5,111 nucleotides of DNA. It comes from DASVBJ01 sp036375895. Its GTDB lineage: Bacteria; Actinomycetota; Actinomycetes; JACCUZ01. Positions within the stretch are counted from its first letter, which is position 1. Each line of letters starts with the position of its first letter. The translations under genes and the position numbers were made by a program. The notes beneath the pieces were generated by a model, which saw nothing but the letters and a program-made list of their open reading frames with translations, did no database searches and was not told the origin of the DNA. Below, piece by piece: positions 1 through 5,081 of the stretch. The stretch spans positions 1 through 5,111 of the forward strand of contig DASVBJ010000297.1 in NCBI GenBank assembly GCA_036375895.1, written 5' to 3'.

Positions 1-525
1 CAGCCAGTCGCACCACTCCACGAGACGCTGCTCGTAGGCGATGCCCCAAGCGAGGGTCGCGTGCGCGGCAAAGACCGGTGAGCCAGGGTCGTCGACGGCA
101 GGCCCCTCGTCGTCGAAGGCGACCAGCTCGGCGCGGTAGGCGGCCAGCTGCTGGACATGCCCGTCCCGCACCTGCGCGATGAAGGTCCGCGCCCGGTCCG
201 GCGCGACCAGCCAGAGGCACCGCACCCGGAGCATGAGCTCGGAACGCGCCGGCTGCTCGGGCAGTGGTGAGTCCACCCACTGCCGCAGGGCCGAGCGTCC
301 TCGAGCCGTCAGCGAGTAGCGCTTGGTGTCGCGCGGCCCGGGACCGTCGACGACCCGGTGGCGCACCAGGCCGTCAGCCTCGAGGGCGGCCAGCTCGGGG
401 TAGATCTGGCTGTGGTTGGCCGTCCACATGTAGCCGATCGGCGCGGCCATCGACCGCGAGATCTCGTAGCCCGTCCGGGGCTTTCTCGCCAGCAACCCAA
501 GGATCGCGTATCCCAACGTGCCCAC
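1..525 (-). CDS. PadR-family transcriptional regulator (C-terminus cut by window edge)
   Basis: Probable DNA-binding repressor of the PadR family; these are dimers that bind operator dyads and often respond to small phenolics, drugs or other stress ligands. Reading the minus strand from a GTG at 523-525 gives 175 codons without a stop to the window edge. The start (MGTLGYAILGLLARKPRTGY) is the classic PadR opening. A winged helix follows at about residues 4-75, including an ANHSQIYPELAALEADGLV recognition-helix region (36-54) and the wing segment RDTKRYSLTARG (65-76). Residues about 90-175 form the helical C-terminal dimerisation domain, with LMLRVRCLW near 97-105 and a Trp-rich end (AYEQRLVEWCDWL). 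Family members are about 175-190 residues, so little should be missing. No Shine-Dalgarno precedes the GTG, which may be leaderless. It is divergent from a hydrolase gene across a short spacer holding a PadR-type palindrome, so autoregulation and control of the hydrolase are inferred. The ligand is unknown. Confidence 0.92.
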   Translation of the reverse strand, partial: MGTLGYAILGLLARKPRTGYEISRSMAAPIGYMWTANHSQIYPELAALEADGLVRHRVVDGPGPRDTKRYSLTARGRSALRQWVDSPLPEQPARSELMLRVRCLWLVAPDRARTFIAQVRDGHVQQLAAYRAELVAFDDEGPAVDDPGSPVFAAHATLAWGIAYEQRLVEWCDWL

Positions 526-532
526 ATGCGCT

Positions 533-538
533 ACGTTA
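533..538 (-). promoter_or_regulatory. Candidate -10 element for a leaderless padR transcript
   Basis: On the minus strand this hexamer reads TAACGT, which fits the actinobacterial TANNNT -10 pattern. It ends 7 nt before the GTG start of the PadR gene, so transcription would begin at or next to the start codon. That agrees with the absence of a Shine-Dalgarno. No good -35 lies at the right distance: a TTGACA on the same strand (546-551) is only 7 bp away. Confidence 0.35.
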
Positions 539-543
539 CCCGC

Positions 544-561
544 TATGTCAAAAGTTACATA
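544..561. promoter_or_regulatory. PadR-type operator palindrome (ATGT-N8-ACAT)
   Basis: The sequence TATGTCAAAAGTTACATA is an imperfect inverted repeat: TATGT on the left, ACATA on the right, with a further A/T pair matching inside the 8-bp spacer. Known PadR-family operators carry ATGT and ACAT half sites separated by about 8 bp, and this site fits exactly. It sits just upstream of the PadR gene and immediately before the divergent hydrolase gene, so one bound dimer could block both promoters. It is also the most AT-rich spot in a very GC-rich neighbourhood. Binding itself is inferred. Confidence 0.7.
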
Positions 562-563
562 CT
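555..563 (+). promoter_or_regulatory. Weak candidate -10 region for the hydrolase gene, overlapping the operator
   Basis: The rightward promoter should lie in the spacer. The best -10-like hexamers are TTACAT (555-560) and CATACT (558-563), each only a partial match to consensus, with no clear -35. Both overlap the right half site of the palindrome, so repression by occlusion would be expected if either is used. Placement is tentative. Confidence 0.25.
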
Positions 564-578
564 CACTCTGGATGTGGC

Positions 579-584
579 GGTGAG
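579..584 (+). promoter_or_regulatory. Ribosome binding site deciding the hydrolase start
   Basis: GGTGAG contains GGTGA, which matches part of the complement of the 16S rRNA 3' end, and it ends 7 nt before the GTG at 592. This favours 592 over the in-frame alternatives GTG 574, GTG 580 and ATG 604. The last of these would also lose the positively charged residue expected before the signal-peptide core. Confidence 0.45.
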
Positions 585-591
585 CGCGCCG

Positions 592-1467
592 GTGGCGAGC
601 CGGATGGCGGCGGCCGGCCTCGTCGCCTTCGTCGGCCTCGTCGGTCTCGTCGGCTGCGGTACCGCCGGCCCGCAGGCGTCGGCCCCGGCGGCGAGTCGCG
701 CGCCGGCGAGCTCGGCGGTGGCCACTCCCTCGTCGGCCACGCCGACGTCGTCCGCGCCCGCCACCCCTGACGCGCCGCTGGCGCCTCCCGCCGACCGGTG
801 CGGCACACCCGAGAACCGCCGGGCGAAGGTGTTCGCCCTCAAGGGCCCAGGCCGCTCGACCCTGCCCGCGATCTCGGTGGGCGCCGGCACGACGTACGCC
901 GTGCTGCTGCACCAGACGGATCGTCCGGCGAGCTGTGGCTGGTGGCCGTACGCGAACTGGCTGGCCACCACGCAGGGCGTCCACGCCCTGGCGTTCGACC
1001 TGTGCAACTACGGCAAGGCCGTCTGCCCGGACGAGCGGTTCGCCAAGGACCAGGTCGCGCAGGCCAGGCTGGGCGTCGAGTGGGCCCGCTCCCACGGCGC
1101 CCGGCGGGTCGTGATCGTCGGGGCGTCGATGGGTGGGGCGATCGCCCTGGACACGGCGGTGGCGACCAAGGCGGACGCCGTGGTGGACCTCTCCGGCCCG
1201 AGCCAGTGGCCACCCCTGGACGTGGCCGAGACGGCGCCTCGGCTGTCGATGCCGACGCTGATCGTGATCCGGCCGGGGGACCTCGGCACGACGTACGACG
1301 ACCTCAAGGCGGCCTTCCCCAAGATCCCTGCGGCGCACAAGCGGTTCGTCACCGTGGACAGTGGCCACGGGTGGAGCACGCTCAACGACTTCCGCAACGG
1401 GACGGAGATCGTCTGGTTGCCGCTCGCGACCACCGTCGCCGACTGGATCAACGGGCGCTACAGCTGA
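592..1467 (+). CDS. Putative secreted lipoprotein alpha/beta hydrolase
   Basis: Predicted surface-anchored serine hydrolase of unknown substrate, 291 aa from the GTG at 592. The N-terminus has Arg4, a hydrophobic core and a lipobox LVGC with the lipidated Cys at residue 22, so export and lipid anchoring outside the membrane are expected. An Ala/Ser/Pro/Thr-rich linker (about 23-66) follows. The catalytic domain begins with AVLLHQTD (the HQ resembles the usual oxyanion HG motif), then LAFDLCNYGKA. The nucleophile elbow GASMGG has Ser179. The likely triad partners are Asp230 in IVIRPGD and His259 in VDSGHGW; order and spacing fit a compact alpha/beta hydrolase. Four further cysteines (70, 115, 138, 145) could form two disulfides, which suits an exported protein. 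It is divergent from the PadR gene and ends 30 bp before folD. Esterase, lipase-like or peptidase activity cannot be told apart from sequence. Start sites at 574 and 580 remain possible. Confidence 0.82.
   Translation: MASRMAAAGLVAFVGLVGLVGCGTAGPQASAPAASRAPASSAVATPSSATPTSSAPATPDAPLAPPADRCGTPENRRAKVFALKGPGRSTLPAISVGAGTTYAVLLHQTDRPASCGWWPYANWLATTQGVHALAFDLCNYGKAVCPDERFAKDQVAQARLGVEWARSHGARRVVIVGASMGGAIALDTAVATKADAVVDLSGPSQWPPLDVAETAPRLSMPTLIVIRPGDLGTTYDDLKAAFPKIPAAHKRFVTVDSGHGWSTLNDFRNGTEIVWLPLATTVADWINGRYS
622..657 (+). repeat. Degenerate 9-bp tandem repeat encoding the signal-peptide core
   Basis: Four consecutive 9-bp units (GTCGCCTTC, GTCGGCCTC, GTCGGTCTC, GTCGGCTGC) encode VAF, VGL, VGL and VGC, ending at the lipobox cysteine. 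The DNA repeat is close to perfect in the middle two units. It builds the hydrophobic core of the signal peptide and could vary in copy number by slippage. Confidence 0.6.
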
Positions 1468-1497
1468 TCGAGTCGCGTGCGTGCGGACGGGGTGGCC

Positions 1498-2373
1498 GTG
1501 ACAGACTCGGCCACCGTGAGCGCGACCATCCTCGACGGCAAGGCGACCGCCACCGCGATCAAGGCCGACCTGCGGGAGCGGGTCGACCGGCTGCGGGAGC
1601 AGGGCGTGACGCCCGGCCTCGGCACCGTTCTGGTCGGCGACGACCCGGGCAGCCGCTCGTACGTCGCCGGCAAGCACCGTGACTGCGCGCAGGTCGGCAT
1701 CGCCTCGATCCAGCGCGAGCTGCCGGCGACGGCGACGCAGGCCGACGTGGAGGCCGTCGTGGACGAGCTCAACGCCGACCCGGCCTGCACCGGCTACATC
1801 GTGCAGCTGCCGCTGCCCCGTGGGCTGGACGCGAACGTCGTGCTCGAGCGGATGGACCCCGCCAAGGACGCCGACGGGCTGCACCCGACGAACCTCGGGC
1901 GACTCGTCCTGGGCAGGCAGGCGCCGCTCCCGTGCACCCCGCGAGGGATCGTCGAGCTGCTCCGCCGGTACGACGTGCCGGTCGCGGGCGCCGAGGTCGT
2001 CGTCGTCGGCCGCGGCGTGACCGTCGGGCGCCCCCTCGGGCTGCTGCTGACCCGCAAGAGCGAGAACGCCACGGTCACCCTCTGCCACACCGGCACAAAG
2101 GACGTCTTCGCCCACCTGCGCCGGGCCGACATCGTCGTGGCGGCCGCGGGCGTCGCCGGCCTGGTCACCGCCGAGCACGTGCGGCCGGGCGCGGCCGTAC
2201 TCGACGTCGGCATCACCCGCACGGATGCCGGGCTGGTCGGTGACGTCGACCCGTCGGTCCGCGAGGTGGCCGGCTGGCTCGCGCCGATGCCCGGGGGAGT
2301 CGGTCCGATGACCCGGGCCATGCTGCTGACGAACGTCGTGGAGGCTGCCGAGCGGGGGATCGCCCGCGGATGA
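1498..2373 (+). CDS. folD: Bifunctional methylenetetrahydrofolate dehydrogenase / methenyltetrahydrofolate cyclohydrolase
   Basis: Cytosolic enzyme interconverting 5,10-methylene-THF, 5,10-methenyl-THF and 10-formyl-THF, giving NADPH and one-carbon units for purine and formyl-methionine synthesis. From the GTG at 1498 it has 291 aa, the usual length. The catalytic YxxxK is Tyr55-Lys59 (SYVAGK). Gln103 lies in VQLPLPRG and Asp126 in KDADGLHPTN; these match Lys56, Gln98 and Asp121 of E. coli FolD. The Rossmann domain shows GRGVTVGRP (171-179) and NATVTLCHTGT, and the C-terminal signature PMPGGVGPMT spans 263-272. The second loop position is Gly where many FolDs have Ser (GRS), a variant I associate with actinobacteria. 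GTG 1498 is preferred because a weak GGACGG lies 7 nt upstream; GTG 1516 (285 aa) has no ribosome site, and GTG 1477 would only add a non-conserved tail. Its stop overlaps the next gene's ATG. It may be read from the hydrolase promoter or from one inside that gene. Confidence 0.96.
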   Translation: MTDSATVSATILDGKATATAIKADLRERVDRLREQGVTPGLGTVLVGDDPGSRSYVAGKHRDCAQVGIASIQRELPATATQADVEAVVDELNADPACTGYIVQLPLPRGLDANVVLERMDPAKDADGLHPTNLGRLVLGRQAPLPCTPRGIVELLRRYDVPVAGAEVVVVGRGVTVGRPLGLLLTRKSENATVTLCHTGTKDVFAHLRRADIVVAAAGVAGLVTAEHVRPGAAVLDVGITRTDAGLVGDVDPSVREVAGWLAPMPGGVGPMTRAMLLTNVVEAAERGIARG

Positions 2374-2684
2374 CGGCTGGACCCGACCCAGGGCTGGGAC
2401 CACCCCCGATCCGCGGTGGCTGGGTGGCCCGGCAGTGGCCGTTGCTGCTCGTGCTCGGTGGTGGGGCGACCGGTCTGGCAGTGGTGGCGCTCGACCACTT
2501 CCGCACCGGCTGCCTGTTGCTCGGCTGCGCGGTGCTCTTCGCGGCCCTGGTCCGCGCCGTTCTTCCCGAGCGTCGGGTGGGGCTGCTTGTGGTACGGAGC
2601 CGGGTGCTCGACGTGGCCGTCCTGCTGACCCTGGCCATGGGACTGATCGTGCTGTCCGTCGTGGTGCCGCCGGCGCGGGGCTGA
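2370..2684 (+). CDS. DUF3017-family small membrane protein
   Basis: Small integral membrane protein of 104 aa with no known function. I recognise the pattern WPLLLVLGG...DHFRTGCLLLG...RAVLPERRVGLLVVRSR..D as the actinobacterial DUF3017 family. Three hydrophobic helices are visible at about residues 23-41, 47-65 and 80-100. They are separated by DHFR at 42-45 and by a basic loop PERR-GLLVVRSR (66-78), which probably faces the cytoplasm. The N-terminal 20 residues are Pro/Gly-rich and polar. Its ATG overlaps the folD stop by four bases (ATGA), which suggests translational coupling; a GGGGG stretch at 2354-2358 is the only ribosome-site candidate, 11 nt upstream. As remembered, the family commonly sits between folD and mdh in actinobacteria. 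That points to a housekeeping association but does not reveal a role. Confidence 0.85.
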   Translation: MTAGPDPGLGPPPIRGGWVARQWPLLLVLGGGATGLAVVALDHFRTGCLLLGCAVLFAALVRAVLPERRVGLLVVRSRVLDVAVLLTLAMGLIVLSVVVPPARG

Positions 2685-2717
2685 CCGCCCGGTTCGCGGC
2701 GCCGCGCACGGCTGGGA

Positions 2718-2723
2718 TAGCCT
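2718..2723 (+). promoter_or_regulatory. Candidate -10 element of the mdh-icd promoter
   Basis: TAGCCT within GGGATAGCCTCGGGG fits the actinobacterial TANNNT -10 pattern and lies in the 133-bp gap between the DUF3017 gene and mdh. Initiation would fall near 2730, giving a leader of about 88 nt. The best upstream hexamer, TTCGCG at 2693-2698, is a poor -35 at 19-bp spacing. The gap shows no convincing terminator; its GCGGCGCCGC (2696-2705) is a short palindrome only. Confidence 0.4.
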
Positions 2724-2804
2724 CGGGGAAACTGTCTTGATGACGAGAGATCCGCGCGAGGTGTTGTCCTCGCCGCAGAGGGCATCGGACGACACGCCGG
2801 CAGC

Positions 2805-2810
2805 AGGAGG
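2805..2810 (+). promoter_or_regulatory. Strong Shine-Dalgarno of mdh
   Basis: A perfect AGGAGG ends 7 nt before the ATG at 2818. It fixes the mdh start there and argues against the in-frame upstream starts at 2737 (TTG) and 2740 (ATG). Confidence 0.9.
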
Positions 2811-2817
2811 CAGGGAC

Positions 2818-3774
2818 ATGGCGCGCAAGGGCAAGGTCACAGTCGTCGGAGCCGGTTTCTACGGCTCGACCACGGCGCAGCGGCTCGCGGAGTACGACAT
2901 CCTCGAGGAGGTCGTCCTCACCGACATCGTCGAGGGCAAGCCCGAGGGCCTGGCGCTGGACATGAACCAGTCTCGGCCGATCGAGGGCTTCGAGACCAAG
3001 GTCGTGGGCCAGACCACCGGCCCGAACGGCGAGGGCTACGAGGCCATCGCCGGCTCGGACATCGTGGTCATCACCGCAGGCCTGCCGCGCAAGCCCGGCA
3101 TGAGCCGCATGGACCTGATCGAGACCAACGCCAAGATCGTCCGCCAGGTCGCGGAGAACGTCGCGCGGCACGCCCCCGACGCCGTGGTGATCGTGGTGTC
3201 CAACCCGCTCGACGAGATGACCGCGCTGACCCAGCTGGCGACCGGTTTCCCGCGGAACCGCGTCATGGGGCAGGCGGGCATGCTCGACACCGCGCGGTTC
3301 TCGCACTTCGTCGCCGAGACGCTCGCCGTCCCGGTCGGCTCGGTCCGGACCCTCACCCTCGGCTCGCACGGCGACACGATGGTGCCGGTGCCCAGCCGGT
3401 GCACGGTCGACGGCAAGCCGCTCTCGGACCTCCTGCCCGCCGACAAGATCGAGGAGCTCGTCGTGCGCACGCGCAACGGCGGGGCCGAGGTGGTGGCGCT
3501 GCTCAAGACCGGCTCGGCGTACTACGCCCCGTCCGCCGCGGCGGCCCGGATGGCCCGGGCGGTCATCGAGGACTCCGGTGCGGTGATGCCGGTCTGTGCG
3601 TGGGTCGACGGCGAGTACGGCATCTCCGGCGTCTACCTCGGCGTCGAGGCGAGCATCGGCAGGGAGGGCGTGAAGAAGGTCGAGGAGACTGCGCTGACCG
3701 ACTCCGAGCTGGCCGCGCTGAAGGAGGCCGCCGAGGCGGTGCGCGCAAAGCAGGCCGACGTCCAGTCGCTCTGA
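2818..3774 (+). CDS. mdh: NAD-dependent malate dehydrogenase, LDH-like (type 3)
   Basis: Cytosolic TCA-cycle enzyme oxidising malate to oxaloacetate with NAD+. The product has 318 aa, normal for the LDH-like malate dehydrogenases. The nucleotide-binding loop GAGFYG is at residues 11-16, and Asp36 (VLTDI) is the acidic residue that favours NAD over NADP. Substrate residues are in PRKPGMSR: Arg91, at the position that is Gln in lactate dehydrogenases, marks malate/oxaloacetate specificity, and Arg97 assists. Asn129 (VSNPLDEMT), Asp157 and Arg160 (MLDTARF) and the catalytic His184 (GSHGDTM) complete the site, with the Asp-His spacing of 27 seen in LDH/MDH enzymes. The C-terminus is rich in Glu, Ala and Lys. 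The ATG at 2818 is chosen for its perfect ribosome site and because the first beta strand begins directly after it. It has its own upstream gap and probable promoter, and icd follows after 35 bp. Lactate dehydrogenase is unlikely because of Arg91. Confidence 0.95.
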   Translation: MARKGKVTVVGAGFYGSTTAQRLAEYDILEEVVLTDIVEGKPEGLALDMNQSRPIEGFETKVVGQTTGPNGEGYEAIAGSDIVVITAGLPRKPGMSRMDLIETNAKIVRQVAENVARHAPDAVVIVVSNPLDEMTALTQLATGFPRNRVMGQAGMLDTARFSHFVAETLAVPVGSVRTLTLGSHGDTMVPVPSRCTVDGKPLSDLLPADKIEELVVRTRNGGAEVVALLKTGSAYYAPSAAAARMARAVIEDSGAVMPVCAWVDGEYGISGVYLGVEASIGREGVKKVEETALTDSELAALKEAAEAVRAKQADVQSL

Positions 3775-3793
3775 CCCCGCTAGCGAAGACCCC

Positions 3794-3800
3794 GGAAGGA
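3794..3800 (+). promoter_or_regulatory. Ribosome binding site of icd
   Basis: GGAAGGA, 9 nt before the ATG at 3810, sets the icd start. It lies in the 35-bp gap after mdh, which has no room for a clear promoter or hairpin, so read-through from mdh is expected. Confidence 0.75.
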
Positions 3801-3809
3801 TCCACCCGC

Positions 3810-5024
3810 ATGCCGAAGATCAAGGTGCAGAACCCGGTCGTCGAGCTCGACGGCGACGAGATGACCCGAATCATCTGGGCATTCATCAAGGACCGCCTGA
3901 TCCACCCCTACCTCGACGTCGACTTGAAGTACTTCGACCTCGGCATCGAGCACCGTGACGCGACCGACGACCAGGTCACCGTGGACGCGGCCAACGCCAT
4001 CAAGCAGTACGGCGTCGGCGTGAAGTGCGCGACGATCACGCCGGACGAGGCGCGGGTCGCGGAGTTCGGGCTGAAGAAGATGTGGCGCTCGCCCAACGGG
4101 ACGATCCGCAACATCCTCGGTGGCGTCATCTTCCGCGAGCCGATCGTCATCTCGAACATCCCGCGGCTGGTGCCGGGTTGGACCAAGCCGATCGTCATCG
4201 GCCGTCATGCCCACGGCGACCAGTACAAGGCCACCGACTTCGTCGTGCCGGGCCCGGGCAAGGTCACGATCACATACGCGCCCTCCGACGGAGGGGAGCC
4301 GATGGAGTTCGAGATCGCCGACTTCCCCGGTGGCGGCGTGGCGATGGGGATGTACAACTACGACGACTCGATCCGCGACTTCGCCCGCGCGTCGTTCCGC
4401 TACGGCCTCGAGCGGGGCTACCCCGTCTACCTCTCGACGAAGAACACGATCCTCAAGGCGTACGACGGGCGCTTCAAGGACCTCTTCCAGGAGGTCTTCG
4501 AGTCGGAGTACAAGGACGAGTTCGACAAGGCCGGCATCACCTACGAGCACCGGCTCATCGACGACATGGTCGCCGCCGCGCTGAAGTGGGAGGGCGGCTA
4601 CGTCTGGGCCTGCAAGAACTACGACGGCGACGTCCAGTCGGACACGGTCGCGCAGGGCTTCGGGTCGCTCGGCCTGATGACCTCGGTGCTCATGACACCG
4701 GACGGCAAGGTCGAGGCAGAGGCCGCCCACGGCACCGTCACGCGCCACTACCGCCAGCACCAGCAGGGCAAGCCCACCTCGACCAACCCGATCGCGTCGA
4801 TCTTCGCCTGGACGCGCGGCCTCGAGCACCGCGGCAAGCTCGACAGCACCCCTGAGGTCGTCGACTTCGCCGAGAAGCTCGAGCAGGTCTGCGTCGAGAC
4901 CGTCGAGTCCGGTCAGATGACCAAGGACCTCGCCCTGCTCGTGGGCAAGGACCAGCCGTTCCTGAACACCGAGGACTTCCTCGCCGCGCTGGACGAGAAC
5001 CTCAACAAGAAGATGGCCGGCTGA
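3810..5024 (+). CDS. icd: NADP-dependent isocitrate dehydrogenase, dimeric eukaryotic-like type
   Basis: TCA-cycle enzyme that oxidatively decarboxylates isocitrate to 2-oxoglutarate using NADP+ and Mg2+/Mn2+. At 404 aa it belongs to the homodimeric class that includes human IDH1, not the ~740-aa monomeric class or the E. coli Icd type. Residue numbering runs almost in step with human IDH1. SPNGTIRN gives Ser94, Asn96 and Arg100, with Arg109 and Arg132 (GRHAHGDQY) at identical positions. The catalytic Lys211 (STKNT) and metal ligands Asp251, Asp274 and Asp278 (IDDMVA, YDGDVQSD) sit one residue earlier. HGTVTRHYR (307-315) carries the Arg312-His313 pair that binds the NADP 2'-phosphate. NPIASIFAWTRGLEHR follows in the C-terminal part. 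It begins 35 bp after mdh with its own ribosome site, so co-transcription of the two TCA genes is likely. A strong hairpin follows. All key residues are present, so it should be active. Confidence 0.97.
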   Translation: MPKIKVQNPVVELDGDEMTRIIWAFIKDRLIHPYLDVDLKYFDLGIEHRDATDDQVTVDAANAIKQYGVGVKCATITPDEARVAEFGLKKMWRSPNGTIRNILGGVIFREPIVISNIPRLVPGWTKPIVIGRHAHGDQYKATDFVVPGPGKVTITYAPSDGGEPMEFEIADFPGGGVAMGMYNYDDSIRDFARASFRYGLERGYPVYLSTKNTILKAYDGRFKDLFQEVFESEYKDEFDKAGITYEHRLIDDMVAAALKWEGGYVWACKNYDGDVQSDTVAQGFGSLGLMTSVLMTPDGKVEAEAAHGTVTRHYRQHQQGKPTSTNPIASIFAWTRGLEHRGKLDSTPEVVDFAEKLEQVCVETVESGQMTKDLALLVGKDQPFLNTEDFLAALDENLNKKMAG

Positions 5025-5043
5025 CCGGCCCGGACGCGACCGT

Positions 5044-5075
5044 CGACGCCCGGGCCTTTCGGGGCCCGGGCGTCG
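5044..5075 (+). terminator. Perfect 13-bp GC-rich hairpin terminator after icd
   Basis: The left arm CGACGCCCGGGCC (5044-5056) is perfectly complementary to the right arm GGCCCGGGCGTCG (5063-5075), with a TTTCGG loop. It begins 19 nt after the icd stop. No T-run follows, which is common for actinobacterial terminators. The symmetrical stem could also stop transcription arriving from the right. Confidence 0.85.
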
Positions 5076-5081
5076 GACGTC

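Noticed and set aside
309..527. Minus-strand ATG frame of 72 codons next to the PadR start
   Set aside because: It is a +1-shifted shadow of the PadR gene. The neighbouring frame starting at GTG 523-525 gives the clear PadR sequence.
546..551. Perfect TTGACA on the minus strand as the -35 of padR
   Set aside because: It is only 7 bp from the likely -10 at 533-538. At 17-bp spacing the hexamer would be CATGTG over the start codon, placing the transcript start inside the gene. It is more simply part of the operator palindrome.
358..591. Upstream extension of the hydrolase to a GTG at 358
   Set aside because: It would run antisense through the PadR gene and its operator and bury the signal peptide inside the protein; the lipobox requires a start close to 592.
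798..1682. Plus-strand frame of 294 codons overlapping the hydrolase and folD
   Set aside because: It is an Arg/Gly/Pro-rich shadow frame crossing the hydrolase stop and the folD start, with no domain pattern.
2696..2705. GCGGCGCCGC palindrome as a terminator after the DUF3017 gene
   Set aside because: It has short arms, no loop and no T-run. Such palindromes arise easily by chance at this GC content.
1794..2840. Open minus-strand frame across folD, the DUF3017 gene and the mdh leader
   Set aside because: It runs across three well-supported plus-strand genes and has low-complexity Arg/Pro/Ser/Thr composition, as expected for a shadow frame in high-GC DNA.
3399..3809. In-frame extension of icd upstream into mdh (541-aa reading)
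   Set aside because: The added residues are Arg/Gly-rich out-of-frame mdh sequence. The ATG at 3810 has a good ribosome site and yields a protein of the family's normal length.
3780..4829. Long open frame of about 350 codons on the minus strand opposite icd
   Set aside because: It is the mirror of the GC-rich icd codons. Its product is a Val/Asp/Arg/Leu-biased string with no recognisable domain, while the plus strand encodes a complete isocitrate dehydrogenase.
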